Positions 8,088-18,376 of a DNA stretch of 64,000 nucleotides are shown piece by piece. Made by a program: the position numbers and the translations under genes. Source of the stretch: Caballeronia grimmiae (GTDB lineage Bacteria; Pseudomonadota; Gammaproteobacteria; Burkholderiales; Burkholderiaceae); contig NZ_JFHE01000003.1 of NCBI RefSeq assembly GCF_000698555.1, positions 248,001 to 312,000 of the forward strand, written 5' to 3'. Below the pieces are notes generated by a model. The model made no database searches. It was not told where the DNA came from and was given only the letters and a program-made list of their open reading frames with translations. Position 1 is the stretch's first letter. Each line of letters begins with the position of its first letter.

Positions 8088-9953
8088 TTAGTCTTTTGCG
8101 GCGGCGGCATCGACGGCGACGTCCGCTTCCGCATCCTCCGATGTCGACGGCCGGCCGGTCGCCTTCGCCATGCCTTCCTCGTGACGCATCAAGTTCATTC
8201 CTGTATGCACCAGTGCAACATGCGTGAACGCCTGCGGAAAATTGCCGACCATGCGTTTCGCCACCGTGTCGTACTCCTCCGAGAGCAGGCCCACATCGTT
8301 GGCCAGCCCGACGAGGCGTTCGAACATCGTGTACGCTTCCTCGAGCCTTCCTTGCAGCGCCAGATTGTCGACAAGCCAGAAGCTACAAGCCAGAAACGTG
8401 CCTTCTCCAGGCGGAAGACCGTCCGCCACCTCGGTAGTGTGGTAACGCTTGACGAGGCCATCGTGCGTCAGATCGGTCTCGATCGCATGTACGGTGCCGG
8501 TCACACGCGGATCATCGGGCGGCAAAAAGCCTAGAAGAGGGATGAGCAGCAAGCTCGCGTCGAGCGCATCGCCGTGATAGGTCTGCACGAACGAGTTCAT
8601 CTGCGCATTCCAGCTTTTCACGCAGACGTCCGCGTGAATCCGGTCGCGCATTTCGCGCCAGTGGTCGATGGGCCCGTGCAGGTTGAACTTCTCCGCCGAG
8701 CGGATCGTGCGGTCGTAGGCGACCCACGCCATCACTTTCGAGAACGTGAAGTGCTGGCGCCCGCCGCGCACTTCCCAGATGCCTTCGTCGGGTTCCTGCC
8801 AGACGGTGTCGAGATGCCGAAGCAGCGCGCACTGGATGGACCACGCGGTATCGTCGCTTTGCAGGCCGCCGACGCGCGCCAGATGCAGCGCATTCATCAC
8901 TTCGCCATAGACGTCGAGCTGCAACTGCTCGACCGCGCCGTTGCCGATGCGAACGGGCTGCGCGCCTTCGTAGCCCGGCAGCCACGGAACCTCCCATTCG
9001 GCCAGCCGACGCTCCCCCGCGATGCCATACATGATCTGCACCTGCGACGGCGAGCCGGCCATCGCGCGCCCGAGCCATGCGCGCCAGGCGCGGGCTTCGT
9101 CGTAATAGCCGCCGCGCATCAGCGCGAGCAGGGTGATGGTGGCGTCGCGCAGCCAGCAATAGCGATAGTCCCAGTTGCGCGTGCCGCCGAGTTGTTCCGG
9201 CAGCGATGTTGTCGGCGCGGCGACGATGCCGCCCGTTGGCTCATAGGCGAGCGCCTTGAGCGTGATGAGCGAACGGCGGATTGCGCCGGCCCAGCGGCCC
9301 TTCACTTCGCCTTGCGCGGCCCATTCGCGCCAGTGATTTTCAGTGCGAGCGAGTTGCGTGTGCGGATCGTGCGCGGGCGGCAGACGCAAATGCGACTGCG
9401 AATAGCACAGCGAGAACGGCACGCGCTCGCCGGCGCTGACATCGAAGCAGGCGGTCGTGCGCATGTTTTCGCCGACGAGTTCGACCGGCGTGCGCAGCAC
9501 CGCGAGGTCCGGGCCGGCGATCGCGCGGATGCCGCTGTCGTTCGACAGCCGGCACACCCACGGCACCACCGATCCATAGTCGAAGCGCAGAACCAGTTCC
9601 ATCTTCATTTGTACGGTGCCGCGCTTGCCGACGACGATCCGCACCAGTTCCGAATGACCGTTGCGCGCCGGCATGAAGTCGACGACCGTGACGGCGCCCT
9701 GCGGCGTTTCGAAGTCGGTTTCGAGGATGAGCGTGTCGTCGCGATAGCGGCGGCGCGTAACCGGAGATTCGCCATCGGGCATCGATGGCGCGAGCAGCCA
9801 TCGACCGTGCTCGGGCGTGCCAAGCAGGGCGGCGAAGCATGCGCCGGAGTCGAAGCGCGGCCAGCAAAGCCAGTCGACGGAGCCGTCGCGGGCGATGAGA
9901 GCAGCGGTGTGGCCGTCGCCGACCATGGCGTAGTCTTCGATTAGTGCGGGCAT
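8088..9953 (-). CDS. Glycoside hydrolase family 15 (glucoamylase/trehalase-like)
   Basis: A 621-residue enzyme from the ATG at 9953, chosen because the family's N-terminal signature IEDYAMVGDGHTAALIARDG follows immediately; an upstream ATG at 10055 would add 34 unsupported residues. The N-terminal beta-sandwich domain ends near residue 210. The (alpha/alpha)6 catalytic domain contains RNWDYRYCWLRDA near residues 257-269 and GEGTFLACSFW near 512-522, where the two catalytic acids of GH15 are expected. There is no signal peptide, so it is cytoplasmic. The substrate may be an alpha-glucan or trehalose, since bacterial GH15 enzymes of this layout include trehalases. It appears monocistronic. Confidence 0.92.
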   Translation of the reverse strand: MPALIEDYAMVGDGHTAALIARDGSVDWLCWPRFDSGACFAALLGTPEHGRWLLAPSMPDGESPVTRRRYRDDTLILETDFETPQGAVTVVDFMPARNGHSELVRIVVGKRGTVQMKMELVLRFDYGSVVPWVCRLSNDSGIRAIAGPDLAVLRTPVELVGENMRTTACFDVSAGERVPFSLCYSQSHLRLPPAHDPHTQLARTENHWREWAAQGEVKGRWAGAIRRSLITLKALAYEPTGGIVAAPTTSLPEQLGGTRNWDYRYCWLRDATITLLALMRGGYYDEARAWRAWLGRAMAGSPSQVQIMYGIAGERRLAEWEVPWLPGYEGAQPVRIGNGAVEQLQLDVYGEVMNALHLARVGGLQSDDTAWSIQCALLRHLDTVWQEPDEGIWEVRGGRQHFTFSKVMAWVAYDRTIRSAEKFNLHGPIDHWREMRDRIHADVCVKSWNAQMNSFVQTYHGDALDASLLLIPLLGFLPPDDPRVTGTVHAIETDLTHDGLVKRYHTTEVADGLPPGEGTFLACSFWLVDNLALQGRLEEAYTMFERLVGLANDVGLLSEEYDTVAKRMVGNFPQAFTHVALVHTGMNLMRHEEGMAKATGRPSTSEDAEADVAVDAAAAKD

Positions 9954-10281
9954 AAGCTGACGTCTTCTGGCGTGCGGCGCGCGATGCGCCGGATGGACGG
10001 GAACGCCGCGCGATTTCAATGGCGTGGCGAGAAGCGCATGTGCATGTGGCCGCATTCTGCCGCAATCGTTCGTGGCGAGCAGAAAACGTGACGTTCGCGC
10101 GCTGTGCGGCCCGACGCGACACCAAGTGCGACGGCGTGCCGCGCCTCGTTGGCGGATAAAGGCTAGGCATGCGCCGATGCCGCGGTTGATAAAAATATTG
10201 CCTGATGTTTGAATGAAAGCTCGTGTAAGGCCAGCGCGCCTTCTCTCTCATCGTTGCACGCGTTTCGAGGAATAGATCTCC
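9954..10281. other. 328-base gap between GH15 and a small hypothetical gene
   Basis: No supported gene. The right half (10180-10220) is AT-richer (GATAAAAATATTGCC), suggesting the plus-strand promoter of the 82-residue gene, but I cannot place a clear -35/-10 pair. The minus-strand promoter of the GH15 gene should lie near 9990-10060. Confidence 0.5.
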
Positions 10282-10530
10282 ATGCTCAATCCGTCGAAAG
10301 CTGACTGCATCGCCATTCTTTCCGCCGCAAGCGGTGTGCGCGACAGCGACGCCTTGCTTGCACTCGATCACAAACGGCTCGGCCTTTCCCGCAACGCGAT
10401 GGACACCACCGCGATTTTTCTCACCGAGCGCGGATGTTTCCACCGCTACAGCTTCGGCGCGAGCGGCGTGTCGGTCGGGGCGTTGTCGCTGCAAGGCCGC
10501 TTGCGGCTGGATCAACTCGCGAACGGTTAA
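10282..10530 (+). CDS. Hypothetical protein, 82 residues
   Basis: I do not recognise this protein. It starts at ATG 10282 with GAGG about ten bases upstream and runs MLNPSKADCIAILSAASGVR... with no signal peptide or membrane segment. Base composition at codon position three matches neighbours, and the frame ends just before a good terminator at 10586-10623, which supports a real short transcription unit. The Asp-, Leu- and Arg-rich sequence suggests a small soluble cytoplasmic protein. Confidence 0.6.
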   Translation: MLNPSKADCIAILSAASGVRDSDALLALDHKRLGLSRNAMDTTAIFLTERGCFHRYSFGASGVSVGALSLQGRLRLDQLANG

Positions 10531-10585
10531 ACCACGTCGCTGCCGCTCGTAAAAGACAGGCGGCGTATCGCTGACTTTCATCTGC

Positions 10586-10623
10586 AAACGCACGCGTGCG
10601 GACTCACCGCTCGCGTGCGTTTT
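10586..10623 (+). terminator. Rho-independent terminator after the 82-residue gene
   Basis: Inverted repeat AAACGCACGCG / CGCGTGCGTTT with a 15-base loop, followed by TTTT. It fits the plus-strand gene ending at 10530; the A-rich left arm could also stop minus-strand transcripts of the small membrane protein gene. Confidence 0.7.
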
Positions 10624-10707
10624 CGCTTTCAGTCTGAAGGAAAGACGCGTGCGCGGAACCGTCAGCGCAAATCGGCGTCACAGGGCAACGTGTGCTGTCA
10701 ACGTGTG

Positions 10708-10860
10708 CTATAGATGGGCCGCACCCGAACCGAACAAGCCGATCAGCCCGATGACGATCAGATAGATCGCCACGATGAAGTTGAGCAGCCGCGGCATCAC
10801 GAGGATGAGAATGCCCGCGATCAGCGATACGACCGGTCCGAGGCTCAGGTGAATGTTCAT
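10708..10860 (-). CDS. DUF3096 family small membrane protein, 50 residues
   Basis: Reverse-strand frame from ATG (10858-10860) to TAG (10708-10710), encoding MNIHLSLGPVVSLIAGILIL followed by VMPRLLNFIVAIYLIVIGLI and GLFGSGAAHL. This is the full-length signature of DUF3096: two hydrophobic helices flanking the conserved MPRLLN(F/Y)IVAIYLI segment. The protein should be an inner-membrane peptide; its function is unknown, though such genes are often stress-related. The gene is too short for most gene callers. A GGAACTGACGCG stretch upstream may hold the ribosome site. Confidence 0.85.
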   Translation of the reverse strand: MNIHLSLGPVVSLIAGILILVMPRLLNFIVAIYLIVIGLIGLFGSGAAHL

Positions 10861-11016
10861 CGCGTCAGTTCCTTTTGTTCGTTCGAGTTATGCGGTCTGT
10901 CTGTCGCGTCCCGCTTGCGATTCGCGCGGTCCGCAACTTGCTGTCGCACACCGCCGATCTTGCCGGCCGACACCCGCCCTTGATAACAAGCAGCAAATAG
11001 ACGACGAGGAGGTTTC

Positions 11017-12312
11017 ATGCAACCGATCCATTCCTGCGCCGCGACGAATGCGCCATTGCAAGCCGCGCGCCGGCCCGCGCGGACAGTGCGCTGGGCCAAG
11101 GGCGTCGCGTTGATGCTCTCGCTCGCCGCCGCCCATGCCTTCGCGCAGACGCCGGGCGCAGCCGCGCCGTCCTCCGCTGCGAGCGGCGTCACGAACGCCG
11201 CCGGTGCGAGCGACGTCTATGACCTGCTCATCGGCACTTACACGGGCGGCGGCAAGAGCGAAGGCATCTATGTCTATCGCTTCGATGCGGGCAACGGCGA
11301 ACTGACGCGCATCGCGTCGGCGCAGACGGTGAACCCTTCGTATCTCGTCGTCAGCCGCGACAACAACTATGTGTACGCGGTCAACGAGCTTCCCGGCGAC
11401 AACGGCCCCGCGTCGCAACGCGGCGGCGTCAGCGCGTTCCGCTTCGATCGCGCGAGCGGGCAACTGAGCTTTCTCAATCGCGTGTCGGCAGAGGGCAACG
11501 ATCCCTGCTATCTCGCGATCTCGCCCGACGGCAAGTATCTGCTCACCGCCAACTATTCGGTCGCGGCCAATCCGGGCGGCAGCTTCGCCGTCTTTCCGCT
11601 CGCTGCGGACGGGCATGTCGGCGCATCCGTGCTGACGGTGCATCACGAAGGCAGCGGGCCGGTGAAGGGCCGGCAGGACAACTCGCACGTCCATTCGACG
11701 GTCTTCTCGCCCGACGGCAAATATCTCTTCGCGCAGGATCTGGGCGTCGACAAGGTCTTCGGTTATCGCTACACGCCCGATGGCAGCCGCGGCCTCTTTG
11801 GTCCGACCGATTCGCGCTACACGCCGGTCAAGGCCGGCTCCGGCCCGCGCCATTTGATCTTCGACGCGAGCGGCAAGCACGCCTATCTGACGACCGAGAT
11901 GAACGCGTCGGTGCTCGTCTTCGATTACGCCAATGGCAAGCTGACGGAAACGCAATCGCTGCCGATGACCGCGCCCGGTTTCAAGGGCAAGGTGGGCGGC
12001 GGCGCGCTGCATCTGTCGCCGGACGGGCGCTTTCTCTACGCGACGAACCGTGGCGACGCAAACGAACTCGTCGCGTTCGCGGTCAATCCGGCGAACGGCC
12101 GCCTGAAGTTGCTGAAGCGTTATCCGACGCTCGGCAAGACGCCGCGCGAATTCGCGATCGAGCCGGGGGGGCGCTGGCTCGTCATCGGCAATCAGGAGAG
12201 CGACAGCGCGTTCTTCTTCCGGCGCGATCCCGCGACGGGCGAACTTGCGTCGGACCCAAAACGGCTGTCGATCGGATCACCCGTGGATTTCAAGTTCGTC
12301 TCTCCGTCTTGA
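11017..12312 (+). CDS. Periplasmic lactonase of the YbhE/6-phosphogluconolactonase beta-propeller family
   Basis: A 431-residue protein with a signal peptide (Arg/Lys-rich start, hydrophobic GVALMLSLAAAHAFA, cleavage before QTPG near residue 44). The mature part begins with LLIGTYTGGGKSEGIYVYRF, the first blade of the seven-bladed Lactonase (PF10282) propeller; repeated SPDGKYL and LSPDGRFLY motifs mark later blades. Cytoplasmic members hydrolyse 6-phosphogluconolactone; an exported member probably acts on another sugar lactone. GAGGAGG lies six bases before the ATG. PagP follows after 40 bases, so co-transcription is possible. Confidence 0.9.
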   Translation: MQPIHSCAATNAPLQAARRPARTVRWAKGVALMLSLAAAHAFAQTPGAAAPSSAASGVTNAAGASDVYDLLIGTYTGGGKSEGIYVYRFDAGNGELTRIASAQTVNPSYLVVSRDNNYVYAVNELPGDNGPASQRGGVSAFRFDRASGQLSFLNRVSAEGNDPCYLAISPDGKYLLTANYSVAANPGGSFAVFPLAADGHVGASVLTVHHEGSGPVKGRQDNSHVHSTVFSPDGKYLFAQDLGVDKVFGYRYTPDGSRGLFGPTDSRYTPVKAGSGPRHLIFDASGKHAYLTTEMNASVLVFDYANGKLTETQSLPMTAPGFKGKVGGGALHLSPDGRFLYATNRGDANELVAFAVNPANGRLKLLKRYPTLGKTPREFAIEPGGRWLVIGNQESDSAFFFRRDPATGELASDPKRLSIGSPVDFKFVSPS

Positions 12313-12352
12313 CGCATTGCGCCGTACCCGTTAGCCACGCAGCCCAGTAACG

Positions 12353-12916
12353 ATGACAAAAATAGCGGTCAAGGCGGTCACGGTTTCCTTGCTCAGTCTG
12401 TCGTTCGCGGCGCATGCCGGCGAAGCGCAGTGCGACTACAAGCACGACTGGTTGTCGTCGGCGTGCGAACGCGTGATGCGCGTCGCGCACGACGGCACCT
12501 GGGACTTATACGTAACCGGCTATGGCTGGCACATCGACGGCTACACGAATCGTAGCGAGCTGAATCCGTGGTCATGGGGCGGCGGCGCGGGCAAGCACTG
12601 GGTCGACGCGAACGGCAACGAAGACCTGCTCTTCGCGATGGCCTTCTCGGACTCGCATCACAACGTCGAGCCGATCGTCGGCTATGCGCGCCAGTGGTAC
12701 ACGAACCCGGTGCTCGGCGGCTTGCAGGTCGGCGGCGGCTTCTTCGCGGGCTTCACCGCGCGCAGCGATGTCGCGCATTACCTGCCGCTGCCGCTCGCGT
12801 TTCCGGTTGCATCGGTGCGCTACCGGCGGACGTCGTTTTTGGGAACGTTCATCCCGCGCATTCCCGGTCTCAACGATGGCGATGTCGCATTCTTCTTCGG
12901 CCGCTACGAGTTTTAG
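12353..12916 (+). CDS. pagP: Lipid A palmitoyltransferase PagP
   Basis: A 187-residue outer-membrane enzyme that moves palmitate from phospholipid to lipid A, giving resistance to cationic peptides. A signal peptide ends near AAHA-G (residue 22). The catalytic His, Asp and Ser are present at residues 60 (DLYVTGYGWH), 100 and 101 (AMAFSDSHHNVEPIVGY). The later strands FFAGFTARSDVAHYLPLPLA and FPVASVRY match the E. coli barrel, and the terminal aromatic FFFGRYEF is a standard beta-barrel assembly signal. It lies downstream of the lactonase gene. PhoP control is known in enteric bacteria but no PhoP box is visible here. Confidence 0.95.
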   Translation: MTKIAVKAVTVSLLSLSFAAHAGEAQCDYKHDWLSSACERVMRVAHDGTWDLYVTGYGWHIDGYTNRSELNPWSWGGGAGKHWVDANGNEDLLFAMAFSDSHHNVEPIVGYARQWYTNPVLGGLQVGGGFFAGFTARSDVAHYLPLPLAFPVASVRYRRTSFLGTFIPRIPGLNDGDVAFFFGRYEF

Positions 12917-12983
12917 TACGATGCCGCAGCGGCGCGCGATTCGAAGCCGCCATCGTCAATAGCATTGAAAGGCACAAGCAAGA

Positions 12984-14045
12984 TTGGACACCATCCGCAA
13001 CTCCGACGCGACGGCGCGCACCAGCACCGGCACCAGCCGCAGCGATCCGGCGCCGCCCGGCTTCATCAGCGCGTTCGACTTCGCCGGCGGCGATGCAATC
13101 CGCCTTTCGTGGGATGAAGCGCGCAGGGCCATCGCCGGCGACGGTATCACCTGGCTGCATCTCTCCGCGAACGACGATACCGTCGAAAGCTGGCTCGAAG
13201 GCGTCACCTCGATGCCCGACGTCGCACGCGAATTCCTCAACGGCGAGGACAAGCGGCCGCGCGTGCACATGGGCGCGAACTTCATCTACGGCGTGGTCGC
13301 GGATCTCGAACTGGTCGCCGCCGCGCAGCAAGCCGCGTCGCCCGGCGCGCGCGAGGCCAACCGCGCGACCGGGGCGCTGCGCTTCTACGTCGACCGGCAT
13401 CGCATGATCACCGTGCGCGCGCGTCCTTTGCAATCGACCGACCGGCTGCGTCACGCGGTCCTCGAAGGCGCGACGTTCCGCGATACCGTCGATCTCTTCG
13501 CGGGCCTGATCCGCGCGCTGAACGAGACGTTCGTGGACCGCATCGATGAAATCGGCGATCGCCTAGATGATGTCGAAGAAGGCGTGCTCGAAAACAGCCA
13601 CGCGAACTGGCGCACGCAGCTGGGCGACGTGCGGCGGCGTCTGGTGGAGGTAAAGCGCTTCATCGACCCGGAGCGCAATGCGTTGACGCAACTCGTCACA
13701 CGCCGGCTCGAATGGGCCGAACCGCGCTCGATGGAAGCGCTCGTGCAGGCCATTCAGGTGCTCAACGGGCTGGGCGGCGGGCTGGAAGGACTCTATGAAC
13801 GCGCGAAGCTGCTGCAGGATGAAATCGCGGCGCAGTTGTCCGAAGACATCAACCGCAAGCTGCTGTGGCTCGCGATCATGTCGGCGTTGCTGCTGCCCGC
13901 CACGCTCGTGACGGGCATCTTCGGCATGAACGTAGCCGGCTTGCCCGGCACGCACGATCCCCATTCGTTCTGGATCGTCGTCGGCGTGATGGCGGGGTGC
14001 GCCGCCATCACGATCCTGCTGTTGCGCAAGCTGCGTCTATGGTGA
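12984..14045 (+). CDS. CorA/ZntB family metal transporter
   Basis: A 353-residue inner-membrane protein of the CorA superfamily. The cytoplasmic domain with long coiled helices spans residues 1-290, then two membrane helices (about 292-313 and 326-346) follow. Helix one ends with the GMN selectivity motif (GIFGMNVAGLPG). The acidic loop between helices (GTHDPHSFW) resembles ZntB, so Zn2+ transport is likely but Mg2+/Co2+ cannot be excluded. The start is TTG at 12984 with AAAGG upstream; no in-frame ATG occurs until residue 77, which would remove a conserved part. It converges with ftsK with a 16-base gap. Confidence 0.88.
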   Translation: MDTIRNSDATARTSTGTSRSDPAPPGFISAFDFAGGDAIRLSWDEARRAIAGDGITWLHLSANDDTVESWLEGVTSMPDVAREFLNGEDKRPRVHMGANFIYGVVADLELVAAAQQAASPGAREANRATGALRFYVDRHRMITVRARPLQSTDRLRHAVLEGATFRDTVDLFAGLIRALNETFVDRIDEIGDRLDDVEEGVLENSHANWRTQLGDVRRRLVEVKRFIDPERNALTQLVTRRLEWAEPRSMEALVQAIQVLNGLGGGLEGLYERAKLLQDEIAAQLSEDINRKLLWLAIMSALLLPATLVTGIFGMNVAGLPGTHDPHSFWIVVGVMAGCAAITILLLRKLRLW

Positions 14046-14061
14046 CGGCGGCCTGACGCGC

Positions 14062-17000
14062 TCACTCGCCGGGGCCGGGCGGCGCGAGCACTTCGCGATT
14101 GCCGTTGCTGCCCATCGGCGAGACGAGTCCGGCGGCTTCCATCTGTTCGACGAGCCGCGCGGCGCGGTTATAGCCGATGCGCAACTGCCGCTGCACCGAC
14201 GATATCGACGCGCGCCGCGTCCGCACGACGAACGCGACGGCTTCGTCGTAGAGCGGATCAGCTTCCGCATCGGGCGTTTCACCGAACAGGTCCTGCGAAC
14301 CGCCTTCGGCCGTCGGCCCAGAGAGAATGCCTTCCTCGTACTCCGGCTCGCCGAACTGCTTCAGATATTCGACCACGCGATGCACTTCGTCGTCCGCGAC
14401 GAACGCGCCGTGCACCCGCTGCGGATAACCGGTTCCGGGCGGCAGGAACAGCATGTCGCCCGCGCCGAGCAGCGATTCCGCGCCCATCTGGTCGAGAATC
14501 GTGCGCGAATCGATCTTCGACGACACCTGGAACGCCACGCGCGTCGGAATGTTCGCCTTGATGAGGCCGGTGATGACATCGACCGAAGGACGCTGAGTCG
14601 CGAGAATCAGGTGGATGCCGGCCGCGCGCGCCTTCTGCGCGAGCCGCGCGATCAACTGTTCGATCTGCTTGCCGGCGACCATCATCAGATCGGCGAGCTC
14701 GTCGATGACGACGACGATCAACGGCAGCGTCGACAGCGGCTCGGGCGCGTCGGGCGTCAGCGAGAACGGGTTCGACAGCTTCTTGCCCGCCGCTTCCGTG
14801 TTGCGCACCTTCTGATTGAAGCCTTGCAGGTTGCGCACGCCGACCGCCGACATCAGCCGATACCGCTTCTCCATTTCGCCGACGCACCAGTTCAGCGCGT
14901 TGGAGGCGAGCTTCATGTCGGTGACGACGGGCGCGAGCAGATGCGGGATGCCCTCGTAGACCGAGAGTTCCAGCATCTTCGGATCGATCATGATGAGGCG
15001 CACGTCCTCGGGCTTCGCCTTGTAGAGCAGCGAGAGGATCATCGCGTTGATCGCGACCGACTTGCCCGAACCGGTCGTGCCCGCGACGAGCATGTGCGGC
15101 GCTTTGGCGAGATCGGTCACGACCGGATTGCCGACGATGTCCTTGCCCATCGCGATCGTCAGATTCGATTTCGACGAGCGATACACGTCCTGCTCCAGAA
15201 TCTCGGACAGGCGGATCATCTGGCGCTTCGCGTTCGGCAGTTCGAGGCCCATGCAGGTCTTGCCGGGGATCGTCTCGACGACGCGGATCGACGTGAGGCC
15301 GAGCCCGCGCGACAGGTCTTTCATCAGGCCGACGATCTGGCTGCCGCGCACGCCGAGCGCCGGCTCGACCTCGAAGCGCGTGATGACCGGGCCCGCCGAC
15401 GCGCCGACGACCGTCACCGGCACCTTGAATTCCTGCAGACGCTGTTCGATCAACTGGCCCGTATCGGCGAGGCGCTCTTCTGACACGGGCTCGACTTCGT
15501 CGGAAGCGGGTTCGAGCAGGTCGAGCGTCGGCAACTCCACCGCCGATGCTTGCGGCGCGTGGAACTCGAACGCCGCGCCGGCGAAGCCGCGCACGGGCTG
15601 GCGCGATTCGGGCGCGGGTGCGGGCGTGGGAAGCTCGACGGTGGCGGGCGGCGGTTCGCGGCTTGCCTGCTGCTGTGGCTGTGGCTGTGGCTCCGGCGGC
15701 GTCTCGGCGGGTGAGGCAAATGCCGCAGGCGCTGGCGGGATGGACGCGGTGTCGTCGAACCAGGGCGGCGTCTCGCTGTGCTCCAGCAGCGCGTCGGGGA
15801 ACGGGGGCGGGAGAATCGGCGCGGCGTCGAAGGCATAGCTCGCGGGTTCGAATGCCGGCGTTTCCGGCGGCAGCGGCTGCATCGCGGGCGCGGGAGGCCA
15901 TGCGGGTTCTCGCGGATCATCGTTCGCCGATACGGCTGCGTCCGCACGCGTCGATCCTCCGGCGGGCGGTAGCGGCGGGGCTGAGACCGGTGGCGCGCTG
16001 ATCGCGGTCAGTGCGATGGCGCTGGGTGCGGCGAGAGGCGCTTCGGCGTGGCTTGGCTCGTCGGGTGCGGGAGCGTCGAGTTCACGCGGGCGCTCGGCGG
16101 CGCTCATCGGCGATTCAGGCCAGGACGGTTGGTCGGGCAGTTCGACGCCCGCAGTTGTGACGTCTTCCGTGGGCGCATCGCGCTCAGATTCGGGCGGATC
16201 GACGGGCAGCGATGCTGCGTTCTCGTCCGTACGCTCTGTGGACGACACACGCGAAGGCGCAGACGCGGCGGCGTCGAAAGGCCACTGCGGTTCGGAACTG
16301 CGTGGAGCTTCGGTCGCAACGGGTTCGGCCGCGATTGCTGGCGTTGCCTCGGCGTCACTAAGTGCTGCATCGCTTGGCGATTGCATTGCATCACTGACCC
16401 GCGCTTGACTGACTGCCGCCGCCGCTTCGATGCTCGTAGCGATCGACCGCTGTTCCGCGCTCGCAGCAGGTTCGAACGGCGGCGTATCGCCAAAGCTTTC
16501 CGGCGCGGTCGCAGCAGGAGCGGTGAAGATCGAAACGTCATCCTCCGCCGATCGCGGCGAGGGCTGCGGGCCTTTCACTGACGACGCGTCGGCGTCGGCG
16601 GGCGTGTCTGTCGGATGCACGCCAGTGTCGCGCGTCGCGACATCATGGCTTTCAAAAGCGGAGCCAACGAGCGCCTGTACGCGCGGCTGGGGCCACGCGT
16701 CTTCCGCTGGCGCGTGGGCCGATTGCGTTGCGAAAGGCGCGATTCCGTTAGCGCCCTGACGCGACTCGTGCTTAGACGTAGCAGCCGCGGCCACTTTCGT
16801 CGCGCTGTCTCCTCGCAGCGAAGAGGGCAGGGCGGACTGACCTAAGGCACCCGAGCCGCCAAAACGCGACGTTACATTCGCTCCAGAACCCGCTGCATTC
16901 TCCGGCAGCGCCTGAGCTTCATGATCGCGGGCGAGGCTTGCCCCGGCAAGCGAAGTCCAAAGCGCGGCGTTTTCTTCGATGGAGCGCAACGTCGCCTGAA

Positions 17001-18207
17001 TGGCTTCGGGCGGTGGCGGCGGCTTCGACGGCGCGGGGGCGCGAGAAAAGGCCGGCGCGGCGAGAGGCTGGGGCCGTGGATCGCGCGCAACGGTATTTCT
17101 CGTCACATCGCCTGACGAAGCCCGTTTCGCGATGCCGCGCGACATCGGAGACGGCGACGGCGCGGTCGGAGCGCGGGGTGGCGCCATCGCGCTCGTGCTT
17201 GTCGAAAGCGGCGCTTTGGAAGGCAGCGGCGCGCGTGCAGGCGTCACCGGTGATCGATTGACCGCAGCAGCCGACGCAGTCGCAGCAGCCGTCACCGTCG
17301 ATAGCGAAGGCGCCCGCGTCATGGCGACGTCACTCGCGCCGCGTCCCGTCGCTTTGCCAGCGGACTTCGACGCTCCCAGCGCAGCCGCCGACGTCGACAG
17401 CGAATTGAGCCAGCCGTCCGGCGCGACGGGTTCGACGAACGCCGCCGGCACTGCCGCCCCCGCACGTTCGAAAGCGGGGCGCTTCGAGTACGCTTCCGCC
17501 GTCGCCGCAATGTTCGCGGCAGCGGCTTCCGCGCGTCGCGTCGTAGGCTTGCCGGTCGCAGGCGGACGCCACACGGTCGGCCGCTGATAACGCCCGCTTC
17601 GATTGCCCGGCGACATGCCGAGCGTCGACTCATCATGCGACGCGCGCAGGCTCAGGGCGTCGAAATGTTCCCCGCCGATGCCGCGCACCGCCGATGCTCC
17701 ACCCGCCGGCTCGCGCGCGCGGCGCTCCCGCCAGCGCATCTTGCCGGACTTCGACTTCGATTTCGCGCCTGCCTGATCGCGCGCACGCGGCTCGCGCTCG
17801 GACTCCTCGGGCGGCGTGGTCCAGCTTTGCGGCAGGCCGAAGCCGAACGCTTCCTCGACCCAGCGAAGCACCGAACGCCAACTAAAGCCGACGAGCCAGG
17901 GAAGACTGATCCCAAGCACGAGCGCCGCGAGCGCGACGGCCCCCGCCGGCTGCGCGATGCCAGCCAGCCCGCTTGCAAGCGCACGCCCGACGCGATTGAC
18001 GTTCTCCTGCGCTTCGATCGCGCCGGCGAGCGCACCTTCGAGCGCGGCGCTCGACAGCAGCACGCAGAAAAAACCCAGCCACAGCCGGATCGTGCCGGGG
18101 CCGCGCAGGCCCGCACCGCCCGGCAGCACCGATTTGACGACGCGCCAGAGAAGCGCAAGGAACCAGACGACTGATGCACCGAACCAGCCAAGAACTACCG
18201 TGTGCAT
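14062..18207 (-). CDS. ftsK: DNA translocase FtsK/SpoIIIE family with very long linker
   Basis: A 1381-residue DNA pump. Residues 1-125 hold only about three membrane helices. Residues about 125-900 form a Pro/Ala/Ser/Glu-rich low-complexity linker. The motor starts near 905 ([16 protein letters not shown]), with Walker A GTTGSGKS at about 1043-1050 and Walker [15 protein letters not shown] near 1160. The C-terminal gamma winged helix (about 1316-1376, [20 protein letters not shown]) reads KOPS sites. The role is coordination of chromosome dimer resolution at the septum. Ralstonia is known to carry two FtsK proteins; this linker-rich one is probably a paralogue of a shorter form elsewhere. 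The META lipoprotein gene lies upstream. Confidence 0.95.
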   Translation of the reverse strand: MHTVVLGWFGASVVWFLALLWRVVKSVLPGGAGLRGPGTIRLWLGFFCVLLSSAALEGALAGAIEAQENVNRVGRALASGLAGIAQPAGAVALAALVLGISLPWLVGFSWRSVLRWVEEAFGFGLPQSWTTPPEESEREPRARDQAGAKSKSKSGKMRWRERRAREPAGGASAVRGIGGEHFDALSLRASHDESTLGMSPGNRSGRYQRPTVWRPPATGKPTTRRAEAAAANIAATAEAYSKRPAFERAGAAVPAAFVEPVAPDGWLNSLSTSAAALGASKSAGKATGRGASDVAMTRAPSLSTVTAAATASAAAVNRSPVTPARAPLPSKAPLSTSTSAMAPPRAPTAPSPSPMSRGIAKRASSGDVTRNTVARDPRPQPLAAPAFSRAPAPSKPPPPPEAIQATLRSIEENAALWTSLAGASLARDHEAQALPENAAGSGANVTSRFGGSGALGQSALPSSLRGDSATKVAAAATSKHESRQGANGIAPFATQSAHAPAEDAWPQPRVQALVGSAFESHDVATRDTGVHPTDTPADADASSVKGPQPSPRSAEDDVSIFTAPAATAPESFGDTPPFEPAASAEQRSIATSIEAAAAVSQARVSDAMQSPSDAALSDAEATPAIAAEPVATEAPRSSEPQWPFDAAASAPSRVSSTERTDENAASLPVDPPESERDAPTEDVTTAGVELPDQPSWPESPMSAAERPRELDAPAPDEPSHAEAPLAAPSAIALTAISAPPVSAPPLPPAGGSTRADAAVSANDDPREPAWPPAPAMQPLPPETPAFEPASYAFDAAPILPPPFPDALLEHSETPPWFDDTASIPPAPAAFASPAETPPEPQPQPQQQASREPPPATVELPTPAPAPESRQPVRGFAGAAFEFHAPQASAVELPTLDLLEPASDEVEPVSEERLADTGQLIEQRLQEFKVPVTVVGASAGPVITRFEVEPALGVRGSQIVGLMKDLSRGLGLTSIRVVETIPGKTCMGLELPNAKRQMIRLSEILEQDVYRSSKSNLTIAMGKDIVGNPVVTDLAKAPHMLVAGTTGSGKSVAINAMILSLLYKAKPEDVRLIMIDPKMLELSVYEGIPHLLAPVVTDMKLASNALNWCVGEMEKRYRLMSAVGVRNLQGFNQKVRNTEAAGKKLSNPFSLTPDAPEPLSTLPLIVVVIDELADLMMVAGKQIEQLIARLAQKARAAGIHLILATQRPSVDVITGLIKANIPTRVAFQVSSKIDSRTILDQMGAESLLGAGDMLFLPPGTGYPQRVHGAFVADDEVHRVVEYLKQFGEPEYEEGILSGPTAEGGSQDLFGETPDAEADPLYDEAVAFVVRTRRASISSVQRQLRIGYNRAARLVEQMEAAGLVSPMGSNGNREVLAPPGPGE

Positions 18208-18376
18208 GCTAAGGATTGAACCAGGTTTGGGTGAAACGGATGGAACTGCTGCCCGGCAGCACGCGTCACGCGAGCGGGCCGGGCATATCGATCGAGCAGT
18301 TTAACGGGTCGCGACTAAACCGACTCGCGATGGCGTTAGCGCGCAACAGCTTTGCGGCGGGCCGCGACGCCCGCGT

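Noticed and set aside
15671..15690. TGTGGC triplicate repeat
   Set aside because: It encodes Gln-Pro repeats inside the FtsK linker and is explained as low-complexity coding sequence, not a microsatellite locus of its own.
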